Of a DNA stretch of 64,000 bases, positions 20,801 to 31,530 are shown piece by piece. Each line of letters starts with the position of its first letter. Position 1 is the stretch's first letter. A program made the position numbers and the translations under genes. Source of the DNA: Zingiber officinale. Lineage: Eukaryota; Streptophyta; Magnoliopsida; Zingiberales; Zingiberaceae. The DNA lies in the NCBI RefSeq assembly GCF_018446385.1, contig NC_055993.1, positions 69,332,631-69,396,630 on the forward strand. The letters are read 5' to 3'. The notes beneath the pieces were generated by a model. The model made no database searches, was not told the DNA's origin, and saw nothing but the letters and a program-made list of their open reading frames with translations.

Positions 20801-22441
20801 CTACAAGATACGAAAGATAGATGTTTTAGGTACCCAAATCTTGGGACCTAATGCATCTACAAGAAGTGACCTAGGAACCCATGCTTTGGTCATACCCTTC
20901 CTAGTTCCATGAACCCTAGAATCATTTGATCTATGGTATTGGGTCCTAGACACTAATGAGATAAAACTCGATTCTTTGGGTTGATAACCTATCCCGGCTT
21001 TGTTGTAGACTGCCCTTTGGGCATTTAAGATCATGTCTAATGTCTTAGAGCTAGTTGAGAATTTCTCAAGCATTTTCTTGAGCTTCTCAACCTCACTCTT
21101 CAAAGCCTTGTTCTCATCTTCAAGAAGCTCTAGATGGAGGTCATCAACCTCATCTTCCCTAAGAGCCTTTAGCATTTCTACTTCTTCTTTTAACAATTTA
21201 TTTTCTGTTTTCGACTTTTTAAGCAATGTAGATAAATGAGTAATAGTCTTATAACATTTTTCTACATGAGAAGAGGTTACCTCTTCATCATCCGAGGATG
21301 ATGAGGCCGCGTTTGAAGCATCACTTGAGTTGCCATCGCTTCCGGAGTCCTCCCTTGCCATGAGTGCTAAATGGCGAGTGCTCTTCTCCTTCTTCTCTTC
21401 TTCCTCGGATGAGCTTGAAGATGACTCATCCCAAGTGGCCTTAAGGGCCTTCTTCTTTTTGCTTCTTTCTTCTTTCTTCTTGGCTCGTTCTTCCTTCTTC
21501 TTGGCTCGTTCTTCCTTCTTGAGCTTAGGACACTCACTTCGGTAGTGCCCTTTCTTACTACATTCATAGCACGTAACGTTAGATTTATCAATGTTCGGAT
21601 CATTAGGTTTACCTTTGTATCTTCGGCTTCTTCTCATGATCCTCCTCACGAAATTCGCCATTTCGCTTGATGACGATGATTCGCCTTCGTCATCGGACTC
21701 GGAGGAAGAGGTGGATGAGGAGATCTCCTTTTCTTTCTTCTTTTCCTTCTTTCTTCTCCCATCCTTGCTCCTTTCTCCTGCAACAAGAGCAATACCTTTC
21801 TCCTTTTGGCCTTTGTTAGCAAGTTCATGTAATTCCATTTCACAGAAAAATTCATCTAACTTGACAATTGAAAGATCCTTGGATACCTTGTAGGCATCTA
21901 CCATAGATGACCACAAGGCATTCCTAGGAAAAGCTTTAAGTGCATACCTTACAAGATCGCGGTTTTCTACATTTTCATCTATGGAATGGAGACCGTTAAT
22001 GATCTCTTTAAACCTACCATGAAGTTCACTTACATTCTCATTTTCCTTCATGGTGAGGTTCTGGAGTTGGTTGAGGAACAAGTCTCTCTTGGCAATTCGA
22101 GAGTCCCGAGTCCCTTCTTGAAGCTCAATGAGCTTGTTCCATAGATCTCTTGCACTAGTAAAAGGACCTACCTTGACTAGTTGGTCCTTGGCGATTCCAC
22201 ATTGCAAGGTGACCATGGCCTTGGCATCGGCTTGTGCTTTGCGGAGTTGTTCGGTAGACCACCTTGACGATTCGAGCTCCTTACCTTCCTCATCTCTTGG
22301 TGGTGTGTAGCCTTCCTTGACTGAGAACCACATGGCAATGTCCGTCTTTAGGTAATACTCCATGCGTCCCTTCCAGTACTGGAAATCTGCCCCTTCAAAG
22401 TAAGGTGGTCGATTTGTGCTAAAACCTTCCCTCATGGCCAT
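20801..22441 (-). CDS. C1 gag (capsid/nucleocapsid)
   Basis: A 546-residue gag. The N-terminal 230 residues are a UBN2-type copia capsid (GADFQYWKGRMEYYL, RDLFLNQLQNL). A zinc knuckle C-X2-C-X4-H-X4-C lies at about 291-304. It is preceded by basic and acidic-serine tracts and followed by a three-fold KKEERA repeat that C2 has only once. A long leucine-heptad coiled coil spans about 400-470. The C-terminal part (GPKIWVPKTSIF) leads straight into the protease frame across a TAG at 20801-20803, shared with C2. The start at 22441 is chosen because both copies have Met-Ala-Met there. Confidence 0.92.
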   Translation of the reverse strand: MAMREGFSTNRPPYFEGADFQYWKGRMEYYLKTDIAMWFSVKEGYTPPRDEEGKELESSRWSTEQLRKAQADAKAMVTLQCGIAKDQLVKVGPFTSARDLWNKLIELQEGTRDSRIAKRDLFLNQLQNLTMKENENVSELHGRFKEIINGLHSIDENVENRDLVRYALKAFPRNALWSSMVDAYKVSKDLSIVKLDEFFCEMELHELANKGQKEKGIALVAGERSKDGRRKKEKKKEKEISSSTSSSESDDEGESSSSSEMANFVRRIMRRSRRYKGKPNDPNIDKSNVTCYECSKKGHYRSECPKLKKEERAKKKEERAKKKEERSKKKKALKATWDESSSSSSEEEEKKEKSTRHLALMAREDSGSDGNSSDASNAASSSSDDEEVTSSHVEKCYKTITHLSTLLKKSKTENKLLKEEVEMLKALREDEVDDLHLELLEDENKALKSEVEKLKKMLEKFSTSSKTLDMILNAQRAVYNKAGIGYQPKESSFISLVSRTQYHRSNDSRVHGTRKGMTKAWVPRSLLVDALGPKIWVPKTSIFRIL

Positions 22442-22482
22442 CTCTTTGCTCTTAGGTTGTTAAGCCGGATGAAGAGCTCCAA

Positions 22483-22494
22483 GCTCTGATACCA
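22483..22494 (-). other. C1 primer binding site (initiator tRNA-Met)
   Basis: On the minus strand TGGTATCAGAGC follows the 5' LTR after two bases. It is complementary to the 3' end of initiator tRNA-Met, the usual copia primer. Confidence 0.93.
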
Positions 22495-22496
22495 CT

Positions 22497-24338
22497 TGTT
22501 AGGATCTTGGATGGCTAGAGGGGGTGAATAGCCTCTTCAAAAGCTAAAACTTAAAGATAAAACTCACACGAGTGGTTAGCGCAGCGGAAAACAAGTTAAG
22601 AACAGAATAAGAATAAGAGAAGAAACAAAGCAAACCACAGTGACTCAAGTGTTTACGAGGTTCGGGGATAACTTGCCCCTACTCCTCGGTGTCCGTAAGG
22701 TGGACAAGCCGATCTTCGGTAGATCAACCCCGGTGAACACCCGGCTATGAACTTTCTCCTTCTCGGTGGAGTGACCTCTCAACAAAATCTCAACAGGTAT
22801 GTAGAATATAGCACAAGACTTACTGAGCTTGGTGACTTAGGAGAATGAAAATTAAGCTTACAGTCACGCGAAGGTCAGTGAAACAGAGAGCAAGTCGAGA
22901 CAGCCGCTTCTCAGCCCCGAGCGTCAAAGCTTTTGCACCGATCGACAGAGGTTTTTTTTCTTCCAAAAAAAACTTCTTCTTAACCCTCTCTTCAACCAGC
23001 CTTTTATGTCTCTGCCATCTCTGCCTTTTGCCCGCAACGGATCCCTGCCAAACTGCAGCAAATCTCTGCATCCAGCCATAGCATCGCCAATCACGCTTCT
23101 TTCTCATCTGATCATCTGAGCTCACACCAATGGAATTCTGGTCTTCACTGGTGTCTCTGAGCTCCACCCAATCACCATGAGTTGAGCTGATCGATGCCAG
23201 ATCACCGCCAGATCGCAGCCACGACTTTGCTGCTTTAACAGGTTTACAGTGGAACATAGCAAAAGTCTCTCTGGTATCCTCTACTAATGAAGCTCAATTT
23301 GAAATCAACCAATTGCAAATTACCAGTAACCTGCACCTCAAAATCTTGCAGCAGATGGTTAGAAATATTTAGGCAAAAGCAACTTTGAATCAGAAAGAAT
23401 CAGAGAAAGTGCATGCAAAACAGACTATAGTATGGATCGGTCTGCAGACCGATCCATACGTTCAAATCTCTTTTTCGATCGTTACTGATCGGTCTGCGGA
23501 CCGATCAGGAACTAACCTGATCGGTCCTCAGACCGATCAGGTGTCGCGCGCACAAGCCTGATCGGTCTCCGGACCGATCAGGCATCAATCTGACCGGTCC
23601 CGAGACCGGTCAGTATCGATACAGTAGCATACTGAGTATTCGCAGTATGCTACTGAGTTCTCACTGATCGGTCGGCGGACCGATCAGTAACAACACAGTA
23701 TGCTACTGAGTGTTTACTGATCGGTCCGTAGACCGATCAGGTGTCACGCGCGTCTGTCGACCGATCACCCGTGCCACTTGTGCCACTGGATCGGTCATCA
23801 GACCGATCCAAGGCTGTGATTTAAGAGGCAAGCTTCCAAGCTTGCTACCCTTAATCCTGACAGTCCAGAGACCGAGCTACCGAGCTCTTCTCCGACTATA
23901 CATGCCAAGTTTCCATACTTGGACTTCCCAATACCAGATGTCCGATCACCCTTGATCCATCTGGATTTTCCCTTGCCTGGCTTCACTCACCAGGACTTTC
24001 CAATTGCTTGGTTTCACTCACCAGGACTTTCCAATTGCCTGGTTTCACTCACCAGGACTTTCCAATTGCCTGGCTTCACTCACCAGGACTTTCCAATTGC
24101 CTGGCTTCACTCACCAGGACTTCTCCAATTGCCTGGCTTCACTCACCAGGACTTCTCCAATTGCCTGGCTTCACTCACCAGGACTTCTCCCGTGCCAAGC
24201 TCCTTGCTCGGACTTTTCCCAATCAGATTAATCAGGTCAACCAAGTCAACCCTGATTTGTCTGAGTTAATTCAATATCTGATTGAAACTTAAATCAGTGT
24301 CAACATCAAAACAACATCCAGGTCAGACTGTATCAACA
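22497..24338 (-). repeat. C1 5' LTR
   Basis: It runs from TGTTAGGATC next to the primer site to ATCAACA at the target duplication. It contains the hairpin array (23430-23812) and the 31-bp repeat (about 23983-24193). ACATAAAAG (minus, 23001-23009) is a possible TATA box. One hairpin (about 23717-23740) is intact here, where the 3' LTR carries a fused version. Confidence 0.93.
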
Positions 24339-24343
24339 CTCCA

Positions 24344-24618
24344 CATGGCCTGGGCAACCCCCCATGGCAGGGCCGTGTGAGGTTAAGGGATGGTGCCTTC
24401 TTCTCTAGCTTCGCTTGCAGATTTGTCCTCAAACATGAATCCTTCACCAAATTTGACCATTGTGTACAGAAAATGCACAAAAGCAGATCTCTGAACAAAA
24501 AGAGTAAATATGCTTAAAGGAAAGCTGGAAGTACGAAAATACGTAGACAAAGCATGTGCAAAGTATATGAATGTGCGTCAAAACATGCTAAACAAAGGTA
24601 TATAATCTACGCACATCA
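24344..24618 (-). repeat. A2 left (3') LTR, second part
   Basis: It continues the A2 LTR after C1 with the same sequence as 29860-30134. It includes a final GGCCGTGT arm (about 24371) and ends GCACATCA, the inverted TG end of the Athila LTR. Confidence 0.9.
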
Positions 24619-25650
24619 CCCCCCAGACTTAAACCTTTGCTTATCCTCAAGCAAAATTCTACAATCTAAATTCATATGTTTTACAATGCTCTCATATCTC
24701 TAATGCATTCTCCTAACTCTATCAAAAAGTTTCATTAACAAGCATGATCATGGAAACAAGTTAAGTATGGCTCAAGCATAAGTCTCTTTTGCACGGTGAA
24801 AGGTAACTCAAAACTCTTCAAGTTTCAATCTATGTCCTAGTCAAGTCGTCATCAAATTTGAATTCCTAATGTTTCTGGTGATAGACAAGTAACCAGTGAT
24901 AGACACTTACTTCCCACACACTTGGTTTATATTTCTCAATCAACCCAAGGTCTCAAAGGCGTGCTCAATCTCAAGAGAAGCTAAGTAGTCATTTCCCTAG
25001 TAACCTAACTCGGTTTCAAAGGGGTGACTTGCTAGATTCCACTCACGACAACTGTTTTTTATATCCCTTATTCACTTTTTTTCTGCTTTTTTCACTCTTT
25101 TTTTCGTAAGTATTTGCATTGTGCAAAACTTATTTACAAATGTACTTTTAGCACAAATGTTGGGATATTTTGTTTTTTCCAAATGAGCTTACATAATTTA
25201 AGCCTCATCCAGTAACCAGAATAAAGTTTGAGAAATCACCATGGATACCAAGTACTAAACAAACAAGATGAATCATGACTATTTCAATGATATCAACCAT
25301 TCAAGCATCAAGTAAAAGTGAAGTGAAGATAAGATTCATAAGGTCAAGCCAAAACTAGAACTCATCTCTATATGATACTTAGCTTATATCATGCTACTCA
25401 AGATAGAGAAAAGAGGTTCATTAAGCATACTACTAGCATCACTTTAAACATCATGAATCTAGATAATGAATGTGCTAACATTTAATCTTGAAGATAAGAA
25501 AGCATATAAGTGAAGTTTTGATGTTCTCAAGATGTATGCCACAAAAAATCAAAACAAAATGCAAGACATAAGCAAAAACAAAAACAAACAAAGCAAATCA
25601 AATGCATCTAATGCATCCCCCCAAACTTAAACTTTTCATTGTCCCAATGA
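24619..25650 (-). other. A2 3' noncoding block bounded by two polypurine tracts
   Basis: The minus-strand counterpart of 8150-9261 in A1. Polypurine tracts lie at 24619-24634 (next to the LTR) and about 25617-25640. Long matches to A1 occur throughout, although the two elements differ elsewhere. No gene is seen. Confidence 0.7.
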
Positions 25651-26297
25651 AAACTAAAAACAATGTGGAGGAGATTTTAAGAGAAGTTACCAAGTGATGA
25701 GCTCCAAATGGTTGACATTCATGTTTTTAAAGATATTCCTCCATCCAATACTCACATTCCTCCACAACTTTGAATTCTAGGACAATAAGATTGACAAGAA
25801 AAATTAAGTAGAGAATACATGTTTATTATAAAGAGAGAACTAAAGACATAAAAGAAAATAAGGAAAATGAACTTGGGTCGCTTCCCAAAAAGCGCTTGTT
25901 TAAGGTCATTAGCTCGACCACCTCATTAGATTTATCTAAATCTTACTCTTGGAGGGGTAAGATATTTCAGCACCCTCCTACCAAGGGCTCTTATTATGAA
26001 GGGAGCTTTCAATATAGAAGTTAAAAATTAAAGTATCGCTCTCTCCATCTTTGTCTTCTTTAAAGTTCTTTCGGATAGTCGAAGATGGTTCAGATTGAGC
26101 TTCCAATTATTAGCCCAAGTGAAATCTACACATGCAAAGAAAATACAAATCTCCCACAAACATATTAGATAAGATAGAGCTATAACCATATTAAGATAAG
26201 TAGAATAAGAAATAAAAATTGAATCATATCCAACAAAGTCAATGATAGGTACCTTTATAAAATTTTTCAAAAGATCACAAGAAATACTAAACTTACT
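25651..26297 (-). other. A2 intergenic region with conserved 48-bp block
   Basis: The block at 25872-25919 (minus strand GGTCGAGCTAATGACC...) matches 5806-5853 of A1. The rest is A/T-rich. An 80-codon frame here (26028-26270) shows no similarity I recognise. Confidence 0.55.
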
Positions 26298-27197
26298 TTA
26301 CTGAGAAATACCTGAAATTTCTAAACATGTAGATATGACTTCCTCTAAATCAAATGATGGTTCTGGCTCTGGCTCAAGTGTTGATGATATCAATGATGGT
26401 GATTCTTGAGACTCTGCTATATCTACATGAATCCCTACACATTGGTCCACAGCATGCTCAATCCTTGCAACTCTTACAACATCTAAGGATTGTGTGGACA
26501 AAGAAGGTGATTCTTGAGATGCTGCTTCCACAACATAGCTCCCTACACATTGTTCCATATCAACATCATCAACACAAACATCAAAAAACAAACCAACATC
26601 AATATCCTCAATAGGAGAATCAACTATAGGAGGATCAATAACTTCACTTGCAGTTTTAAGTTGATCTACCAAATCACATTCATCATCTGAAAATTCAATT
26701 TCACAATAGCTTCCAATAAAACCTGGAGGTAGATCTAAAAACTCATTATCCACTACATTATCATCACAATCCTCATATGAAGAGTCTTCATCTTTATACA
26801 CACTATGAAATCTACACTCAACCTTACCAGTGTCACAGAATTTTTTAAAGTCATTGTTCTCATTGACCCCCACTAACCTTTGTGGAAAAGGAACCCTTAG
26901 CGAAGGTCTTGGGGAAGGTACTTCTAACTTCCCATATTCCCTTTTAGCTTGTGGAGGAGATTCAACTTGCTTATCTAGTGTTGGTATGATCAATCGTTGA
27001 GGAAAAGGTACTTGTAGCACTTGGGAACCTCTTGGAATAATGGAACTGAGTTCATGTGGTTTTCTATTGTTCTTCTCCTCAATTCTAAACATGTCCTTCT
27101 TCAGAAATTCTTCATGATTCTTGTCACTTCTCAACTTAAGATCATTATCATTTACATTAGATCTTTTCTGTGAAGGAGGAAGGTCTTCTTGGACCAT
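26298..27197 (-). CDS. A2 gag-derived acidic ORF
   Basis: A 299-residue open frame that overlaps the end of the gag frame in another phase. The first half has two VPFPQRL blocks, related to the IPFSQRL block of A1 gag, so it derives from the gag C-terminal region, probably joined to gag before a frameshift near 27200. The second half is very acidic and has two copies of a unit with QCVG and SQESPSL. No protease motif is seen. It is a possible product of a defective element that uses proteins of a helper; that is inference. Confidence 0.5.
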   Translation of the reverse strand: MVQEDLPPSQKRSNVNDNDLKLRSDKNHEEFLKKDMFRIEEKNNRKPHELSSIIPRGSQVLQVPFPQRLIIPTLDKQVESPPQAKREYGKLEVPSPRPSLRVPFPQRLVGVNENNDFKKFCDTGKVECRFHSVYKDEDSSYEDCDDNVVDNEFLDLPPGFIGSYCEIEFSDDECDLVDQLKTASEVIDPPIVDSPIEDIDVGLFFDVCVDDVDMEQCVGSYVVEAASQESPSLSTQSLDVVRVARIEHAVDQCVGIHVDIAESQESPSLISSTLEPEPEPSFDLEEVISTCLEISGISQ

Positions 27198-28015
27198 TTT
27201 GAAACTATACTATTGCCCTTTTCCCCCAAATGTTTGAACTCCTCATTTTGTGACTTGTAAACTTCAACTTTCTTGGATGGTTGAGCTGCATTTTGATTGA
27301 CAGGCTCTCTTACATTTATGGCTTGCACTTCTTGAATTTTAGAGGGAGATTCCATCCAACTTTTGTTCGACCATTCATGGAGGTTCAATGCCACTTGATC
27401 AATTAACATATATGCTTCATCTACACTCTTATCCATAAAAGAACCTCCAACTGATGAATCTAACAAACACTTATCTGAGAAAGAAATTCCCCCATAGAAT
27501 ATGTGCAGAATCAACCATTTTTCAAAACCATGATGAGGGCATTGTCTTTGAAAACTCTTGAATCTATCCCATGCTTCAAATAATGATTCTCCATATGCCT
27601 GAGCAAAATTTATTATGCAATTCCTCATATACACTATTCTGCTTGGAGGAAAAAAATGATTTAAAAATTGCTTCTCCAATTGCTCCCAACTTGTGATACT
27701 TTGAGGATGGAGAGAATATAACCAAGCCCTTACTTTATCCTTGATACTGAAAGGAAATGTCATCAATCGAACTGCATCTGCTGACACTCCTTCACATTTC
27801 ACCATACCACAAATCTCTAAAAATGTTTCAAGATGCAGATAAGGACTTTTCGATACTTCTCCTCCAAATTTGTGACCTTGTATCATGAAAATTAACTCTG
27901 GGTCTAGTTGGAAACTTTCTGCTTCAATATGAGGCTACACAATGGGAGATAAAAATCTTGCAGAAATGGGTGCTGAGAAATCTCTTAAGGCCCTGCTTGA
28001 CATGTTAGTGCTCAT
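27152..28015 (-). pseudogene. A2 gag, one in-frame stop
   Basis: From the ATG at 28015 the frame reads an Athila-type gag start, meets a TAG near 27943, then runs open for 244 codons. The capsid blocks WEQLEKQFLNHFFPPSR and SLFEAWDRFKSFQRQCPHHG match A1 gag (about half of residues identical by eye). The zinc knuckle of A1 is not seen. The TAG lies where a Gln codon is likely (CAG to TAG). Confidence 0.85.
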
Positions 28016-28370
28016 GGATATTCAAGAAAAAATATTAGAAGAAAAAAAAATTGAAGAATCAAAGACAAGAAATAAAATGCAATATGAAAATCAAGAAAGA
28101 AAATGCAGAATTTAAATTGCAAGAAAGAAAGTGCATAATGAAAACAAGAAAGCAAAGACAAAAGGAAAAAGAAAAATATCTAGAATAATTCATATGCTAA
28201 TCAACTAATGTTAATCAAAAATAGAGTTAACAAGAAGTATTAACAAGAAGTAGAAAGATATACAAGATGAAAACAGAATTCTAAAGATTAGTTACAACTA
28301 TGCTAATGAAAAGAAAAGAAAGGTTATGTTTAGTCTAACCCAATTGATAATCTATAATGTTATAGCGCAG
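28016..28370 (-). other. A2 leader, noncoding
   Basis: An A-rich untranslated leader between primer site and gag. It matches the A1 leader in layout. No ORF is seen. Confidence 0.55.
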
Positions 28371-28388
28371 TCCCCGCCAACAGCGCTA
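28371..28388 (-). other. A2 primer binding site, degenerate
   Basis: The minus strand differs at three of 18 positions from the tRNA-Asp-complementary site of A1. It sits a few bases inside the LTR edge, as expected. Confidence 0.75.
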
Positions 28389-29432
28389 AAAACTTGTTGA
28401 CTCTCCGCAAGTGTACGGATATGTCATAAGTAATAATAAAAGATATCGTATCCACAGGGACTGGAATAAGCACTAAAGATGTTTCAATGCGAATTAGCTA
28501 AACAACTAATCAATTGGTTTTCAAAAGCTAAGAGAAACTATGAAAGGTAAACAAAGAAATGAAAGAATAAGAAACAAGAATAAGGGTAATGATAAAGGTA
28601 TGTTCTAGGAGTTTTGGTTTCTTTGTAATGTTGTTCAATGTAATGATCTACCAAATCTTATTCCTCAATTATCCATTATTTGTAGAAGGTTGTCGGTTCC
28701 CTCTTGCAATAGACAACTGACTTAGGACTGAAACATATCTAAATGTGATCAATTAGGAATGAAACCTATGCTGTCCTTACACGGGCTTGCCTGTCGCGTG
28801 CGTCCCTCGGATAATCAACATAAGAGTTCATCACTCCTCAACCGCATCAAGATATAATATATAAACATATACAATCTATCCTACCCTCTTGAAATACCTA
28901 ATTTCCCCTTCAAGATTACCCCTCAAACGTCCTTACACGGCTTGTTCCTGTCATGAACTTCCCTCAAAAAATCGAATGAGGAATTACCTCTATAAGATCC
29001 ACAAGATATCCAAACATTCAATCAAGCATGGTAATTAAGCCCTAATCACAACAATCCACACAAGAAAGAATAGATACAAACAGGGCAAAATCATAGAAAT
29101 AGGAATTCGGAAAATCCACAAGAGTTTTACATCAAATCTCCATTACAAATACTCCCTCTATACTATAACAAGAGATCTAATCCATAGAACAAGGAAAAAG
29201 ACCCAAAGAAAAGGAGAATACAAGCATATTGATCCCAAATCCAAGAAAGAAAGGGAAGAAAAGCTTATCTACGATGAAGAACCGTCTTCGGATCTAATCC
29301 TCGTTCCCCGGAGTCGAAACGATGAAGATCTGCCCTTAGATCGCCGGAAATCCCTCCAAGAAGGTGGAGGAACGCCCAAATCTTGAATTCGTCCCAAAAG
29401 GGAGAAGATCCCTTTTCAATTCATGAAGGAGG

Positions 29433-29442
29433 CTTTATATAG
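29433..29442 (-). promoter_or_regulatory. TATA box of A2 LTR
   Basis: On the minus strand TATATAAAG lies about 15 bp after the last hairpin arm of the array. It is at the position of CTATTTAAGG in A1. Confidence 0.6.
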
Positions 29443-29454
29443 AGGAGGGGTTTG

Positions 29455-29900
29455 GGCGCAACACGGCCCCGAGGCACAGCCGTGTGAGGTTCACACAGCC
29501 AAGGCCACTCCCTTCTCTGCCTACTTTACACGGTCGTGTGTGAGACACGACTGTGGCACACACTGCTTCTGCTTCCCTTGCTCGGTCGTGTAGATCTACA
29601 CGGCTTGCACTGCCTCGGCCTCTAGAAACCTCGCACGACCGTGTGGTGCACACGGCCATGGTCTTCTTGGTCTCTAGAAACCTTGCACGGTCATGTAGAT
29701 CTACATGGCCGTGTAAGGCTTCAGCTCTGGATGGCTTGCATGGCCGTATAGTGTACATGACCATGGTCTTTCTGGCTTCACATCTTAGCACGACCGTGTG
29801 AGCTTCACACGGCCATGACAACTTCCTCCTCTGCTGTAGCCACACGGCCAAGGATCTCTACATGGCCTGGGCAACCCCCATGGCAGGGTCGTGTGAGGTT
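29455..29900. repeat. GGCCGTGT hairpin array in A2 5' LTR
   Basis: About fourteen GGCCGTGT/ACACGGCC arms, mostly facing pairs. The equivalent array in the other LTR is at 12495-12890. Many arms differ between the two LTRs by C/T or G/A changes. Confidence 0.85.
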
Positions 29901-30139
29901 AAGGGATGGTGCCTTCCTCTCTAGCTTCGCTTGCATATTTGGTCTCGAACATGATTCCTTCACCAAATTTGACCCCTGTGTACAGAAAATGTACAAAAGA
30001 AGATCTCCGAACAAAAAGAGTAAATATGCTAAAAGGATAGCTAGAAGTATGAAAATACGTAGACAAAGCATGTGCAAAGTATGTGAATGTGTGTCAAAAC
30101 ATGCTAAAAAAAGGTATATAATCTACACACATTAGAATT

Positions 30140-30701
30140 CTGTGAACTCATTGTAATGTTTGTTCGTGACTCATATATGGAAGAACTCTTCGAAGAACTC
30201 AGTCTCGAAGTCAGACCAGGTCATTTGATCTACTTTTCGTTTTGTCTTGACCCGTTCCCACCACATTCTTGCATCCCCAGTGATGCAAAAGGAGGCACAC
30301 TTAATCTTTTCTACCTCCGGCCAGTCCAGTAGCTCCATTATACTCTCCAAGGTTTTGAACCATGCCTGAGCATCCCATGGTTCATTGGTGCTAGAGAAAT
30401 TCTCTGGTTTTAGTTTCTGCCACTGGATGAGGTATGCTTCTTGCCTCACCACCTTTGCTAGGGATACAGGTGTAACGGATGGTACTTCATCTATAGTAGG
30501 TGTTACCATATTGACTTCCAGTGGGACCACAGGGGAAGTTTGCTGGTTAGTAATTAGGGCGGCAATAACCTGCTGCTACTCAGCCACTTGTCTCTGAAGC
30601 TGAGCTACTACTTCTAAAAGGTTGGGTTATAGTGTAGACTCATTTTCCCCTGGTTGAGGTTCATTAACCCTTGGCTGTCTAGCTAGTTGTCCTCTTGCCA
30701 T
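30140..30701 (-). pseudogene. G1 gag, N-terminal part
   Basis: The frame starts at ATG 30701 (Met-Ala-Arg-Gly, like G2 at 60041), meets two early stops, then runs open from 30530 with the capsid blocks [23 protein letters not shown] and ARMWWERVKTK. It matches G2 gag closely. It breaks at the A2 insertion and continues at 11428. Confidence 0.88.
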
Positions 30702-30931
30702 CTATATATTCATAACCCAACCAATGAGACATACATCATCCCATCATCATTCTTACTTGTTGCCCTTAATACTTTCATGTATAAGTATGCTTAATCTTAC
30801 AAATATTTCCTACTAATCATAACAAAAATAAAATGCATAAAAGTTGTGAGAAGGTACTGTCTTACTTGGGAGCTGCAGGATCAATGCTTGATGTGTGTGG
30901 TGGAAGGATGGAACTTGCTTTGATACCAAAC
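30702..30931 (-). other. G1 leader and degenerate primer binding site
   Basis: On the minus strand TGGTATCAAAGC (30917-30928) is one base off the tRNA-Met-complementary site used by G2. The rest is leader sequence without a gene. Confidence 0.7.
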
Positions 30932-31171
30932 TATAATGCCCGTCCTTACTCATACCCTTAAGCTACAGGTCAAACGTTACTCTTTCCTGATTCATCTAAA
31001 GTTTTTAGCATTCTTACCTATTACAGGATGCTTAGTCCATAGATATACTCTAACCTGTCATGACTGGTAGGACTTGACTTGCAGCCACGTGTAGGGCCGA
31101 AGGGAGTTGGAAGCTTCTAGTGGGTCTGGACCGTGAGGCCCTAACAGGTGTAGTACTCTCAACTAACACAG

Positions 31172-31530
31172 GGCACGGCCGTGTGAGGGTTGCACAGCCG
31201 TGACCCTTAGTAGAGGATGGAAGGGGCACGGCCGTGTGACCCTCACACGGCCGTGTCACTTCGGTAGAGAGAAGGAAAGACACGGCAGTGTGGAAATCAC
31301 ATGGTCGTGTAGCAATGGTCGAGAGGAGGAGGTGTCCGGCCGTGTGATCCCACACGGTCGTGTCACCTCGGCTGAGAGGAAGAAGGGCACGACTGTGTGG
31401 AATCACACGGCCGTGTCACCTTTAGCCGAGAGGGGAAAGGGAACGACTGTGTGCTTCCACACGGCCGTGTAGCCTTGGCCGAGAGGAGATAGCCCGAGGC
31501 CGTGCGAATCCGCAAGGTCGTGCCATGGGC
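31172..31530. repeat. GGCCGTGT hairpin array in G1 LTR
   Basis: About ten arms in facing pairs, for example GGCCGTGTGA-CCC-TCACACGGCC. It lies about 240-600 bp from the LTR 3' end, the same place where G2 has a GATCGGTC array. Confidence 0.85.

Larger units (their letters stand above)
12896..24338 (-). mobile_element. C1: sirevirus-like Ty1/copia element, nearly complete
   Basis: An 11.4-kb element on the minus strand with TGTTAGG...ATCAACA LTRs of 1827 and 1842 bp, initiator-tRNA-Met primer site, gag, protease, integrase-RT-RNase H, an env-like ORF and several polypurine tracts. Its host, the A2 LTR, gives a clear 5-bp target duplication CTCCA (12891-12895 and 24339-24343). The LTRs are nearly identical, so insertion is recent relative to A2. 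The Lys-rich gag with a C-terminal coiled coil, the extra ORF after RNase H and the repeated polypurine tracts fit the sirevirus lineage. Confidence 0.93.
11429..30134 (-). mobile_element. A2: Athila-type element, non-autonomous, carrying C1
   Basis: LTRs at 11429-24618 (split by C1) and 28395-30134 flank a degenerate tRNA-Asp-type primer site, a gag pseudogene and a gag-derived acidic ORF. It is inserted in G1 gag with a 5-bp duplication GAATT on both sides. Without C1 it is about 7.26 kb. No protease, RT or integrase is recognisable, and the env-like ORF of A1 is absent. Confidence 0.9.
28395..30134 (-). repeat. A2 right (5') LTR
   Basis: It runs 1740 bp from TGTTGACTCTCCGC to CACATTA; the terminal TG has become TA. 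The GGCCGTGT array spans about 29455-29900. The LTR end shares the 120-bp A/T-rich segment with A1. Confidence 0.92.
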
